Shown here piece by piece: positions 1 through 11,709 of a DNA stretch of 64,000 bases (the stretch's first letter is position 1; every line of letters begins with the position of its first letter). Made by a program: the position numbers and the translations under genes. Source of the stretch: Kuschelorhynchus macadamiae (lineage: Eukaryota > Arthropoda > Insecta > Coleoptera > Curculionidae); assembly GCA_030620095.1 (NCBI GenBank), contig JAUTXW010002086.1, positions 62,001-126,000 of the forward strand, in the 5' to 3' direction. Under the pieces are notes generated by a model that worked only from the letters and a program-made list of their open reading frames with translations, was not told the DNA's origin and made no database searches.

Positions 1-847
1 CTCTTAAATTCGTTGATATGCAAAACAATTTTAATAATTTTATATAAATTAATATCTCTTTTATTATAAAAATGTTCGACTTTAAATTTTACCCAAAAAT
101 TGTCCTGTTTGCTCTATCCAGCAGTCAATAATAAAGACTGCTGCGAGATATTTTTATATATTTCTCTTTTAAGGTAGTGAATACATCTTTATGAATGTAA
201 ACACTATTATATCATAGGTACTTGAAGTTATTATATATTTTATATTTGTTATTGGTTGCATTTTATAGTTACTATGTGCCATGATATTATTGAAGCTTTT
301 AGAAACGCTTGACCAATGAAATATGGATACCATATATAAACTTGTATGAACATTTTAGTTTGTAAATTGGGGTTATTCCCCAGTAATTTATATTGAAATA
401 AAAAATATAAGAAAATTTGTCTTGTTTTATTGAAAATTCCTTTAGGAAAATTCTAATTTAATGGCCAGTAATTTGATGACCAGCAAAAAAGAAAAACGAA
501 GGACCCTAGGTTTGAAAAATCCTAGAGCTACCAAAATAGGGTCGAAATATTATTAAATTATGAAATATAAAATGACCTAACAACAAATTTCTAGTCACTC
601 AGGTCGAGACATTCCTTCCTCTCTCGTAATTTTTCATATAGAGTGAGTGATTGGGAGTTTAAAGTTATCATAAAGCTATTAAATCAAGTCAAAGCTTTCT
701 ATATTACCTAAAACGTTTACATAAAAATGCCAAAAAAAGTAAAGGTTTGAAACAGAAACATTTACCTTATTTAGTTTAAAATATTGATTTTAAAATTAAT
801 ATACATGTAACAGTTAATAATTAAGTAAAAGTAAGATCATTTGTTTT
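1..847. other. Non-genic AT-rich sequence with one satellite-like block
   Basis: No coding frame or RNA gene is recognisable here. Positions about 586-700 resemble one monomer of the satellite at 13340-15215: they share the 'tttctagtcactcag' start, the 'atttttcatatagagtgagtga' type core and the 'tttaaagttatcataaagct' tail in diverged form. The rest shows nothing assignable. Confidence 0.5.
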
Positions 848-1735
848 TTTTTATTTATTTATTTCACTTTATGTCAACTGATCTAAATAGATATGATAAC
901 GTCAAGTGTAAAAATAAAAGATAACATAACACATTTTTAAAACATTATCAAGATTGGACTAACAGAAAACCATCATTGCAAAATTGACAAGTAATTTCTA
1001 ACATTATAATAACTTTTTAAAAGAAGATAACTCTTTGTAATTTTCTTAAATTTTTTGTAAGAAGTTATTTCTCTTAGGCTTGCTGGTAGTTGGTTGTACA
1101 AAAACAGTAAGTACTTTTTTGGTAAGTGCTAGTCCTATAGGGCGGTATATAAATGTCTGTGGAGTTTCTTGTACCATAATGATGTAGTTCTAGATGACGA
1201 GAAAATCTGGTATTACTAATAACTAATATTAAGACATTTTGGCAAGTAGCTAGTTAATAAAAATACAACAATAAATGCTACAATATTAAAAAATGAAGAC
1301 ACGAAAGGAAAGAAGGGAGAAAGAAAAGGAAAGAAGAGTAAGGCTGAGAGTAATTTAAATGCTATTGAGAATTAAGTAACTGAGTAGTAATGTTTCTTTT
1401 AAAACTTTGTAATGACGTAGAAATTTGTAATAAATCTGGAGGCAACGAATTTATATTTAAAGCAATGTTATAGGAGAGGCATCTCTTAAATATATCAGTT
1501 TTATGGCGCGGAATCGTTAAGGTATTCCTGCGTAAATTCAAATGATGTACGTCCGTGTGAAAAGTGATTCTGTTATACAGATAAGGAGGTGATTTAAATT
1601 TAAGTAATTTATAATAAAAGCAAAGCGCATGGAGCTTACGTCGCACAGTGGGGCCAAAAGTATCAAAACATACCAACAATTCTGGAAAACATTAAAGCTT
1701 ATACTTTTGCATTCAGGAATGTGTTTAAAGTGTAA
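848..1735 (-). pseudogene. 5'-truncated LINE, 3' end of ORF2 plus 3' UTR
   Basis: On the minus strand, codons at 1362-1679 encode a reverse-transcriptase C-terminal tail typical of jockey/CR1-type LINEs: Y-Y-K-L-L, the S-P-P-Y-L segment, then S-L-P-P-D-L-L and a basic end. A different frame continues to about 1735, so there is a frameshift near 1680. The 3' UTR runs to the T/A-rich tail at 848-866. Positions 861-1214 recur at 20590-20862 with high identity, which identifies a family 3' UTR. The endonuclease and catalytic RT parts are missing, so this is a dead 5'-truncated insertion. Confidence 0.7.
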
Positions 1736-2214
1736 ATGTAACAAACCAATATCACCAGAGATATTATTCACACTATACAGGGTGTCTCATTATAATTGAC
1801 ACCTTTTAAAAGTACATCAGGCTATTCCTGAAAAATGTGTGGGAAATTCAAATAGTAAAACAGCAAAGTAGGTATTAGGAGAGATATTAATTTCTATCTT
1901 TTATTACAAAATTATCCCTGCTTGAGGTTACATTTGTTGGAGATAAATTAAATTGAAGAGTGGCAACATAGAACAAATAAAACACAACGGAATATTTTGC
2001 TACAGGACACACTTCAAACCAAAGAAAATACTACTATTTTCTTTTGCTATAAACATTATCAAAATACTAATTTAATATTAAAAAAAATAATAAAACGCTT
2101 TCATAATAATGTGTCGGTGGTTTGATCTTTGGTTTGATAATGTATTAACTGAAAATAAAGGCAATAAACTAAGATCTATAACTTATTCGAACAAAAATTA
2201 TTTAAAACTAATAT
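1736..2214. other. Spacer with one TACAGGGTGT-type transposon end
   Basis: A single transposon-end-like motif, TACAGGGTGTCTCATT, begins at 1776. No matching right end was found nearby, so this may be a solo or deleted non-autonomous element. The remainder is AT-rich and may hold the 3' flank of the transposase gene that follows on the minus strand. No TIR for that gene could be defined. Confidence 0.4.
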
Positions 2215-4421
2215 TTAATCAAAATTACAATCCGAAGAGCTATCACTATCAGAAACATGACTAATTTGGTCATTAACATCGGGTGGTAGAAGCATGGATA
2301 AAGTTTCGCTAGAAAAATTCTTTCTTTTTAATTTTAAAGTTTTTCTGTTACCAGTAACGAAAGGATCTGAAGAGAGAAGAAGCCTCTTGAAAACATCTTC
2401 ATTAGTTTTCTCTCGAGCAATTTTTCTAGCGAATCTTTCTCGATATTTTTTAAAATCCTTGTTTCTACTTTCTGCAGCCTCTTCTGAGAGCTGACCAACT
2501 GGAAGAAGAACGGAACGAATAATTTCTGCACCGTGAATTAAAATTAAATGAACTGTTGGCGTCATATAACACCAAGGATATTTATCTACGAGTAATTGTG
2601 CTGTTTCCAGACAATACAATTTGAATAAATCCGCATTAATGTTATGATAACTGGTAATTACTTCCAAAATAACACCTAACCTTCTAAAAACCTCTAAATC
2701 AAGATGTGTTATATTAGAGGAAACTTCCGCGTTCTCAAAAAAACGTCTTGCCGTATTTCCGTCATTACTACTCCCGTATCCCGGTTTTGGTTGATCAATT
2801 ATTAATCCTAATTCCTGTTTAAATTCTTGTTGAATTCTTTTTTTATTTTCAAAAACTTTTTCCTTATCAGTAGCGTTTCTAACTTGCCAACATTTTACTG
2901 GTAGTTTATACGAAAGGTGCAAAATATACTCAAAAAACCGGATACGAGAGTGCAAGACGGGAATGGCAAAACGGTATAAAGAGACATCGCAAGGTTTTGA
3001 AATCATTAATTGAATGTTATTAAAATCTTTTTGTCCTGAAGAACAAATGTAACATTTTTGCGTACTTTTGTTATTTGTTAGTGCATTTCTTATTTTACCA
3101 TCAATCATGGCTAAAATAAAGATATATTTAACACATATAGTTATGTTACTAATTTCAATTGTTGTTTCCTGAAGACTTTCTATCTGGTTTTCAATAAAGT
3201 TTTGCTCCTGTTTTGATGTTTCTGTGGTTTCCCGAGTAAACTGAATCCGGATAGGGCGGCAATTTCGCGGAGAAGACGGACAGGGATTTTGCCAAATAAC
3301 GTGTTTCGGGTCTTCGGATTTGGGGTTTCCACATACTAGTTTTATAGGAACCAGCCATGTTACAAATGCACTTGAATCCGTATCGTAGTTATTTTCAAAT
3401 TTTTGTTTATAATTTTGTTGTCCAGAGGAGCCATCAAAACCCCATTTGCATATCAACACTAACTTCTTTAGTATTTGGCGATCAAATCTACCCAGAACTT
3501 CTTTTTGTAATAACAATATTCTCTTGGTGGTGTGCTGAACTAGGGATTGAAGTTCAACTTCTACACAAGTGGAACCAACTTTTATATCATTAGGGTAACA
3601 TGCAAGCTTGGCTTGTTGCACAACTTTATATGAGGGAAATCTGGCTTTGTCCTTTTCTCTAATTATATTATATTGATTACGAGATAAGTTCGCTTCCACC
3701 AAAACTGAAAGTGCCTCTTCTGGTGGCAATTGTGTTTTACTATCTGCAGACATACTTTTATTTAAAGCACTTATATATTCAGTAGCTCTCGCAGGATTCT
3801 TGGAAATTTCTTGTAATAGTTTGGAGGCTTGCACGTTACCAGATTTTCTAAGTTCCATTTGAGCCGCATAACAGATAACCTCGACCGTATTCTCCTTGCG
3901 CAGATCAGCAGTTTTCTGACGCTTACTACTTTCGCAACTAACTGAAAAATCTGTCAAAGGGCGGCCAATTTTAGATTGATCTAATGCGCGTGTAAAGTCG
4001 GTAAAGACCACTTTGGTATCTAGCCAGGTTTTATTGGTTTCAGCAAAAACTGACGTAACTCTGCAAGCTTTTTGCCATTTTGCTTTCAAGTCAAACATAA
4101 ATTTTGAAATTTGGTTTGAAATAATCCGAAACTTACCAGTTGGGCAATTCGTTAAATTTCTTATGTATTCTTTAAGATATGTGCATTGTCGGTTTTGTTT
4201 TTTTGAAGGACATTCTTTAATCTTTTCCCACAGATCTCTTCGACTAATTTCTAAGTTCAAATAATCTAAAACAACAAAAAAATTTATAGCAATTTTATTA
4301 ATACAAAAATATTACCTATTTCACTTTCGGCAAACTTGCAAAAACAGTTTTTACAAGTGTGTCGAAAGTAAATCCTAATAAAAAAAGACGAGAAAAGACC
4401 AACATGTCCATAAATTCCGAT
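2215..4421 (-). CDS. RAG1/Transib-type DDE transposase (apparently intact, N-terminus incomplete)
   Basis: The main exon gives 681 codons without a stop (2215-4260). The layout matches the RAG1/Transib core: first aspartate in K-W-G-F-D-G-S-S-G (D276), second in A-M-I-D-G-K (D387), glutamate in E-A-A-E-S-R-N-K-D-F (E597). Spacings are about 111 and 210 residues; a long second spacing is characteristic of Transib. A C-x2-C pair (C403/C406) and H-x4-H (H571/H576) match the RAG1 zinc ligands. The track start is TTG, so the ORF continues upstream: a 50-nt intron (4266-4315, GT-AG) joins it in frame to sequence open to 4421 that contains H-T-C-K-N-C-F-C. No ATG was found there, so another 5' exon is expected. 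The C-terminus is Ser/Asp-rich. Flanking TIRs were not found. It could be an active transposase or a domesticated copy. Confidence 0.65.
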
Positions 4422-4583
4422 TTAATTAAGGTTTTCATAGGCTGCATATTATAGACGAATATGTAATTAATTGTTTTGATAATTATATGATTTTTACATT
4501 TTAGGATCACACATAAGATAACAAAACAAGAAACAAAAAAATTAAAAAAAGTTGGCCGACTGCCAGTTCTAGTAATAGGGTTA

Positions 4584-7214
4584 GAGTAATTTCGGGTAAT
4601 ATGGAATAGTATGGCTAATATGGAATAGCTCTTTAATTTCTTGTAGGTGGCTACATCGACATTTTTAAGGCCACACTAATTTCAATATAACCCTAAACGA
4701 AAAATAACGTTAACAGGTTTCAACAGTTGCCGTTCTGGTGCATGCAAAACGTCATACTTTATTAATCGTTTATGCAAAATTTTGTAGAATAGATCTTCAA
4801 GTTTCTGCAGTGCTGTTAATTTTTCAAAATTATTGTTTATTCTGTCAGGTAAGTCTATCCTAATGTTAAAGCTAATTTTTGATAGGGTTGTGAGAAAATT
4901 ATTTTTCAAAACAAATGGTTAGCGTGTAATTTTTTTTTGTAACAGGTGTGTCGGGTATTATGGAATATTCCATATTATCCTCATATTGGGGTATCCCATA
5001 TTACCCGATGGTTTTAGTTAAAGTTCTAAAGTGTAATTTTTTTTTGTAGGCACTATGTCTGCAAAAAAAAGAAAACAATGGGATTCTGACAATATGCAAA
5101 AAGCCATAGAAGCGGTTAAGAGCAACAGTTTAGGTTATTTGTCTGCTGCAAAACGTTATAATGTCCCTCGTGCTACACTTCACCGTTTGTGTAAGAAGGA
5201 GGGTTCTCCTGACACAGTTTGTAAACCTACTTTGGGCAGGAAACCAGTGTTGCCACCGGAATTGGAAAGAGAACTTGTAGAATATTTGTTGCTTATGGAT
5301 CAGAAGTATTTTGGTTTAACTCGAAACGATTTAAGAACTATGGCTTTTCAGCTGGCTCGCCGTAACAATCTGGCACATCCGTTTTCATTATTACGCGAGT
5401 CCGCCGGAAAAGATTGGCTATACTCTTTTATGAAAAGACATAAAAATAAATTAAGTTTTCGAAAACCAACTGGAACTTCTTTGAATAGAGCTCTTGGTTT
5501 CAACAAGGAAAGTGTCAACGAGTTTTTTGACCTTCTTGAGCAAGTTATGGAAGAAAATAATTTTCCCCCTGATAGAATTTACAACGTTGATGAAACGGGA
5601 CTATGCATTGTACAATCAAAATGTCCCGTGGTTAATTCAAAGAAGGGCAAACGACAAGTGGGTGCACTAACATCGGCTGAGCGAGGCTCTTTAGTGACAG
5701 CAGTTTTATGTATGAATGCTGCAGGTGGGTTCGTGCCACCCATGATTATTTTCCCTCGTAAAAATGCCAGTGAGCAGCTGAAGAAGGGAGCTCCTCCAGG
5801 AACGCTATTTGCCTTTCACCCTTCAGGATGGATACAAACCGACTTATTTACTAAGTGGTTCCAACATTTCTTGGAAAAAGTAAAACCCAGCGAAGGTAAT
5901 CCAGTTCTTCTTATATTAGATGGCCATCACACTCATACGAGAAATTTGGATGTGGTTATAAAAGCTCGAGAGAGTTTTATAACGATTTTATGCTTGCCAC
6001 CGCATACTTCCCACAAAATGCAGCCACTCGATAAAACCGTTATGGGTGCCCTAAAAACGTTTTACAATGAGGAAATCAGAATCTTTATGCGTGACCATAA
6101 TAGAGCCGTGACACATTATGATATGAGCGAGCTATTTGGAAGGGCCTTTTTAAAAATCCAGACTGCAGAAAGATCAATAAAAGGATTTAGCACAACTGGG
6201 ATATATCCGATTCGCCGGGATATTTTTTCTGACGAAGAATTTCTTCACGAAGCCCAAAAACACCATGGCGCACATCATGTAACAGGAGATTCGTCTGTAA
6301 ACGAGGGACCAGACTTCGATTTACAACCAAGTATTCTTCCCAAGGATATCGAGCCCATACCAGAACTTAAAAAGAAAATTGGCACTAGGGGAAGAAAACC
6401 TGCTCGGGCAAAGGTGATTACCTCAACACCCAATAAGGACGAATTAGAGGAATCTATGAGCACATCGCGTGATAAAGTTAAAAGAAATATTGTTGATAAA
6501 GCTGGTCCTAGTTCCTGTTCTATCAAGGAAAAGCGAAAAATAATCAAGAAAACTGGTCCAAGTTCCCGTTCTGTCAGAAAGAAGCAGGATTTACCATCAA
6601 CTTTATCACCCGCATCATCTGATGATGATTTACTCTTATCATCCCTAGTTAGCCAGAAAGAGGTTGATTTGGAAACCTCCTCTGATGATGATATACCACT
6701 ATCATCTTTTGTCAGAAAAAAGTCGGCCGGTGATGACACAGAGTGTATTTTTTGTCAAGAACAGTTCGCAACTAGCAAGAGCAGAGAGATATGGGTGCAA
6801 TGTGCAATTTGCAACGGCTGGGCGCATGAAGCGTGCTCACTTATGGAAGCTGATGTGTTTGTATGCGACTTTTGCAAATAATTAATTATATGATTAGTTG
6901 TTTTTTTATAAAAATGTATACGTTTAAGAATTAAAATCATGTTCGTTTAGTTTTCTTTAATATTTACCCTATCCCATATTACCCCATATGCTAATCCCAT
7001 ATTACCCTCCACTTTTATTTGACCGATAGAAATGACTAATTCTTAATTTTCCTTCCTTAATCAGAATGTTTTTTTTCTATTCAAAAATGGTTATAAAGTA
7101 CTTATAAGAAATACCCCAAAGATTTTATTTTCATAGTTTGAGAATAAAAACTGTATTATTTTTTCAGTTATGTGAAAAAAAATAAATGATATTCCATATT
7201 ACCCGAACTTACTC
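4584..7214 (+). mobile_element. Complete pogo-like (Tc1/mariner superfamily) DNA transposon
   Basis: A 2631-bp element with terminal inverted repeats of about 26 bp beginning GAGTAANTTCGGGTAATATG. They differ at only a few positions between ends. Both sides are flanked by TA (4582-4583 and 7215-7216), the target duplication of this superfamily. Extra copies of the TIR core occur inside each end: GGGTATTATGG and CCATATTACCC around 4950-5012, and CCCATATTACCCC-type copies around 6966-7010. The single 608-codon ORF is uninterrupted. Intact TIRs, TSD and ORF together suggest recent activity. The element sits just upstream of the RAG1-like transposase gene. Confidence 0.9.
5055..6881 (+). CDS. Pogo/Tigger/jerky-like transposase with C-terminal PHD-type finger
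   Basis: Encodes 608 residues. Order of domains: a psq-type helix-turn-helix (about residues 10-50, S-A-A-K-R-Y-N-V-P-R-A-T-L), a CENP-B-type HTH (about 65-140), and a DDE_1 catalytic domain with D179 (N-V-D-E-T-G), D289 (I-L-D-G-H-H-T-H) and D326 (M-Q-P-L-D-K), i.e. DD36D. A low-complexity Lys/Ser/Asp-rich linker follows, with two similar S-S-D-D-D/L-L-S-S repeats. The last ~45 residues form a Cys4-His-Cys3 PHD-like finger (C-I-F-C ... C-A-I-C-N-G-W-A-H ... C-D-F-C). The ATG follows a pyrimidine-rich tract ending TTTGTAG and a G-C-A-C-T spacer, so a 5' UTR intron is possible. It would bind the TIRs and excise the element in the nucleus. All catalytic residues are present. Confidence 0.92.
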   Translation: MSAKKRKQWDSDNMQKAIEAVKSNSLGYLSAAKRYNVPRATLHRLCKKEGSPDTVCKPTLGRKPVLPPELERELVEYLLLMDQKYFGLTRNDLRTMAFQLARRNNLAHPFSLLRESAGKDWLYSFMKRHKNKLSFRKPTGTSLNRALGFNKESVNEFFDLLEQVMEENNFPPDRIYNVDETGLCIVQSKCPVVNSKKGKRQVGALTSAERGSLVTAVLCMNAAGGFVPPMIIFPRKNASEQLKKGAPPGTLFAFHPSGWIQTDLFTKWFQHFLEKVKPSEGNPVLLILDGHHTHTRNLDVVIKARESFITILCLPPHTSHKMQPLDKTVMGALKTFYNEEIRIFMRDHNRAVTHYDMSELFGRAFLKIQTAERSIKGFSTTGIYPIRRDIFSDEEFLHEAQKHHGAHHVTGDSSVNEGPDFDLQPSILPKDIEPIPELKKKIGTRGRKPARAKVITSTPNKDELEESMSTSRDKVKRNIVDKAGPSSCSIKEKRKIIKKTGPSSRSVRKKQDLPSTLSPASSDDDLLLSSLVSQKEVDLETSSDDDIPLSSFVRKKSAGDDTECIFCQEQFATSKSREIWVQCAICNGWAHEACSLMEADVFVCDFCK

Positions 7215-7216
7215 TA

Positions 7217-7722
7217 CGAAAATATCACCCTCCTGCGCCTGCCTAAATTACGGCACTATAAGCAAAAACTAAAAAACAAAAACTATGCCAAAATCCACAC
7301 TGAATACGGCAGAATTTGCTACTTTTTGTCTAAGACAAATCCTATGTTTGAATAAATTTGTTAATTTTTGAAGAACTCATGGAAATGCCTCCTTGGAACA
7401 ACAGTAAAATACAGCAATAAAAATGTTTTATACAATAATGATCCACTTACCTTGCCGATTATTTTGCATGACTATTATCAAAGTAAATTCAATTATTATA
7501 GCACAAAGAGTAGCCCGAAAAAATCAATAATTATTGCACTTGAAAAATTAAAACCATAAACGCGTCTTGAAGCTATTTTTGACAAGCTTTATCATTTGTT
7601 TTATCACACTGACAATCCAAGGCTAATGTGATTTGGAAAGAAGGATTTATAGGCATAAGTCTACGGTGGTTATTTTTCTCAGTTACCTAAATTTTGATTT
7701 TAGAGTTTTTGGTGAGTTTTAC
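7217..7722. other. Spacer between pogo element and LINE
   Basis: No credible gene. Short open frames here lack family resemblance. This is the sequence that was contiguous with 4581 before the pogo insertion. Confidence 0.4.
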
Positions 7723-9388
7723 CTAGAGTGGCCCCTCTGTGCGTCGGTTATACATATTTAGCCATGAAATTTCTTTACGTTTGTGGGTTACCCTGTCTCT
7801 CCTCTTAATACCAAATATAAATCGAATACAGCTGTTCTGCACTTTTTGAACTCTTCGTAAGTCATAACTATCCAAACATGGACCATATATATGATCGCAA
7901 TGATTAAAATGTGATAATATTAATGAATCACAGAGCTCCTTTTTAGTGGATTGATCAGGGTAGTGTCTGTGCGGAAACAATGATTTCAGAGAGCACTATG
8001 TTTTTTTAAGAATGTGAGAAATATGAGAACTAAATCGAAGATGTGAATCTAAAACAAGACCTAAACTTTTTGCGCTTTCAAGTACATTTGAACGTTGATT
8101 TTTTATGCTTATAGCCATATCTGGCTTTATTTCATTAAGAATATTTTCATTACCAAATAAGAGAACAACCGACTTAGACGGATTCAAATTTAGCATGTGT
8201 TTAGAGGATATTTTAAGCAATTGGTCTAAATCGAAGTTAATTTTAATAATGGCTTGATTATAGTCAGAAGGTTTAAAAGATAAATACAGCTGGGTATCGT
8301 CGGCGTACAGATGGTACCGACAGTATTTAAAGTGTGCTTGGAAAGCGCATGTATAGATACTAAATAAAAGAGGTCCTAAAATGCTGCCTTGAGGAACCCC
8401 AGAATCAACTTTAAGAAAATCTAAATAATTTTTGATCAATTTTTACACGTTGAAATCTATTGGAGAGAAATTATTTAATAATGTTTGACGCATTTTCCGA
8501 AAACCCTATATAGTGTAACATAGAAATTAATATTTTATGATTTAAAAAATCGAATGCTTTACTAAAATCCAGTAAAATTAATGCTGTGATTTCGTTATTG
8601 TCTGGAGCGGAAAAGATATCATCAGTAACATCCGCCATTGCCGTCGCGCAACTATGTTTAGGGCGAAATCCGGATTGTTTCGTTGGTAAAATATTATTTA
8701 GATTAACATGTATGCGTATTTGAGTTTCCAGCACTCTTTCTAAAATTTTTGAAAACGTTGGAAGTACGCTTATTGAACGAAATTGTGTTAAATCCTTCGA
8801 AGAACTAACTTTGGGAAGGGGTGTGACAATAGCTTTTTTGCAAATGTCTGTTAAATAAGGCAATATACTATTATTTAAAAAGTTCATCTTTTCGTCAATA
8901 TTATATATCTCATTAAATGTTATTGCTTCCAGGTCCCTTTGAAACAAATTTATATCAATATTTTTTAGTGATCTATATAGTATTTTATTAGGTGGTTTAG
9001 GGTCGCAAGAATAGTTAATCTGACAGAAAACTGAGCAATGGTCAGAAAACTGGCACAATCAACAACACCTTTTTTCACAACTTTATCGCAATTCGTGAAA
9101 ATAAGATCAATTAAAGACTGAGTTCTATTGGTAATTCTAGTCGGCTCTAAAATAATTTGTTCTAAATTAAAGGGTTCCACAGTTGTCAAAGAGCTTTCAT
9201 AATTTAAGATATCCGTGTTAAAATCGCCTATGCAAAAAAGGTTTTCATATGAGGAGGAAATATTAATTAACGTGTCTTCGAATGTATTTAAAAAAGAGGC
9301 AATTTCAGAATTTGGAGGTCTATAAATAGTGCCAATAATAATTTCGTACTTTTTTAAAAAAATCTTTATCCAGATATTATTATTATTA
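7723..9388 (-). pseudogene. Degraded LINE ORF2 (family B), endonuclease remnant to RT C-terminus
   Basis: Read on the minus strand from 9388: an endonuclease C-terminal part (G-T-I-Y-R-P-P-N-S, then I-G-D-F-N-T-D-I, then D-L-I-F-T), a jump into reverse transcriptase (F-R-S-I-S-V-L-P-T-F-S-K, S-G-F-R-P-K-H-S, L-D-F-S-K-A-F-D) at 8471-9058, then S-G-V-P-Q-G-S-I-L-G-P and the catalytic Y-A-D-D box at 7996-8439, and a C-terminal tail to 7723. The pieces lie in different frames and the endonuclease-RT linker is deleted, so it is dead. At about 9388 it abuts RT sequence of another family (A-I-S-D-N-N-F), so family B inserted into a family A copy. Jockey/CR1-like by motif order. Confidence 0.8.
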
Positions 9389-11450
9389 GCATTATTTTCC
9401 AATTTCTCGAAATTATTATCAGAAATTGCCATAGTGCAGTCATCTGCATAGAGAATTATTCTATTTTTTGATAAAGTGACAGAGGCGAGAAATTTTCCAG
9501 ATCATTTATAAAAAGCGTAAATAGTAGAGGTGAAATAATCCTTCCCTGAGATAACATCCCCAATCTTAACCTTTATCCTATATTCCTCTAAATAACACAA
9601 TAATCATTTGTTGATATCTCCCCTTATCCCCAATGCATATAATTTCTTCTGTAAAAAAGAGCTATTTAAGCAGTCAAAAGCTCGAGTTAAGTCAAAGAAG
9701 ATGGCAAGAACGTAGTTTGATGTGTCCAAGCCCTCATAAACAAAACTTAATAGCTCAAAAGCAGCTGTAGAAGTGGAGCAATCTTTTCTAAAACCGTGTT
9801 GTTTGTTACTTATTAATTTTTCTGCATTTAAGAAGTTTTCTATCTTGCATAAAACTACTTTTTCAAAAAGTTTAGAAAAGGTAGGCAGGCCCGTAATACA
9901 TCGATAGTTTTCGATTTTTTCCCTGCCACCCTTTTTATAAAGTGGAATAACTTCCCATACCTTCAACTCACGAGGGAATATACCCTTTTCGAGGGATAAA
10001 TTAAAGATATAGCATAACGGGTGTTTGATATAATCCCATATTTTTTCTAATGCCATAACTGAGATGTCGTTTTTACCACAGCAGGCTGTTTTGTTTTTTA
10101 AAGCTGAATGGAGATCGTGCACATTCAATGGTGTTAAAAAAATTGACCTGATATGAAATTCACTGGTTGTACAATTTGAAAAATCAATATTTTGTTTACC
10201 CGAGGTTGTTGATATTAGGTTTTCTGCGCTTGTTGCAAAATATTTGCAGAATTCTTCACATATTTCAGAGGTATTTATTATGTAATTATCGTTAGATACT
10301 AGTTTTGTGGGATTAGAGCACTTTTTTACTCTTCCTAAGTTAGTATTTATTACTTGCCAGATCGCTTTAGAGTTATATGAGGACTCTAAAATTTTTTGTT
10401 TGTAGAAATTTGATTTTTGTATAGCCAGCTGTTCATGAAATAGTTTTTTTGACTGAGTGTATAAGTTTTTTGACTCCAGTGTGTTCCAAGATCTGCACAA
10501 CCAATACAAATTTTTTAAATTTTTGTTCTGTTTAATTAGGTCTGGGTTTATCCATTCTTTATTTGGAAGAGCGTTCTTTATAATTACTTTTTTTAGGGGA
10601 CAGGCTATATCTAAACAATGTAGAAAATTGTGCCAAAAATAAGTCCATGATTCATTAATTGTAGTATTATATAGATAACTAAGGTCTGTTCTAGATAAGT
10701 GATAATTAAGTTGAAAGATATTTTGAGAATCAAAGAACCTTTTAAAAAAATATAAATTGGAAAATGAGGGCTTGTTCAGAGGGGCATTCAAATGAAATAT
10801 TATTCTTTGTGCCATATGATCTGCGATGTTCGCTTCAAAGTTGATTGCATTAAAGTTTGGGTGATTTGCTGATTCGAAATTACTCTAGTTGGTTCAACCG
10901 GAAGAATGGATTTTATGTTGAAACTTTCCAGCAAGTCGAAAAGAACAGATTTTTCTGGTGATTCATTGATTTTGTGACATCACATGACATAGTGTTGAAT
11001 TTAATGCTGAAATAAATGTGTTAACATTTTTATTGGAAGCTGCACTGCTGTTTAAACGATAAATAGAGCAATAAATACAAAGAGCCATCTTTGTATTATC
11101 TAATTTAATGCTGAGACCTACACATTCGAATACAAATTCACACACCTGTGATAAATTTATAGGCTTGAAAATACTGTTTTTACTATAGATAGCAACGCCT
11201 CCACGAATGTGATCTCTTCTTGAGAAAATTGCTGCTAGCTGGTAACCTGGAATGGTGGTTATTTCGGCTTGGTTTTCTTCCATCCAGTGTTCTGAGACAC
11301 ATAAAAATTGTGGGTCTTCCTGCAGCACAAGCAGTTCCAATTGAGGAATTTTATTTGTAAGGCATTGAACGTTGACATTTATTATCTTACAAAACTGAAC
11401 GTAATCTTCTCCATCTCTGGGAGTAATTGACTTGGAAGGGCCGGTTTGAA
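9389..11450 (-). pseudogene. Degraded LINE ORF2 (family A), host of the family B insertion
   Basis: On the minus strand the endonuclease begins near 11400 (N-V-Q-C-L-T-N-K-I) and continues at 10963-11340 (L-C-V-S-E-H-W-M, G-G-V-A-I-Y). A long 403-codon frame (9604-10815) carries the endonuclease-RT linker and the first half of RT: V-I-P-L-Y-K-K-G, G-F-R-K-D-C-S-T-S, F-D-L-T-R-A-F-D. The Y-A-D-D box lies at about 9440. Sequence between the RT halves is shortened and the frames shift. The same family recurs at 22880-24960. Sequence from 11450 to about 11640 may be the preceding ORF1/UTR but shows no certain domain. Confidence 0.8.
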
Positions 11451-11709
11451 GTTCTATAAGAGGAGTTGGGTTGGTTCTTATACTGCTCTGTGCTACATTT
11501 GTGCCTGCTTCATCGTTTGTGTTTTATTTACAATAAAACTTATTTGTGTAAAGAGCAGCACCAATTTAACAGTCAAAGATGAACCAACTACACAGCTCAA
11601 GCATAGCATCTATTATCCATGGAAATACTTTAAATTATTAAGAGTCTAGAAACTCTTAAATATCATATAATATTCTAGGTTCACAAGATAGTTAAGAATA
11701 TTTTTCTTG

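Noticed and set aside
1644..1650. CACAGTG, the RAG/Transib-type heptamer, near the RAG1-like ORF
   Set aside because: It lies inside the coding part of a LINE fragment, has no partner on the other side of the ORF and no nonamer. Chance match.
6275..6739. 154-codon minus-strand ORF opposite the pogo transposase
   Set aside because: Antisense shadow of the low-complexity linker of the real gene.
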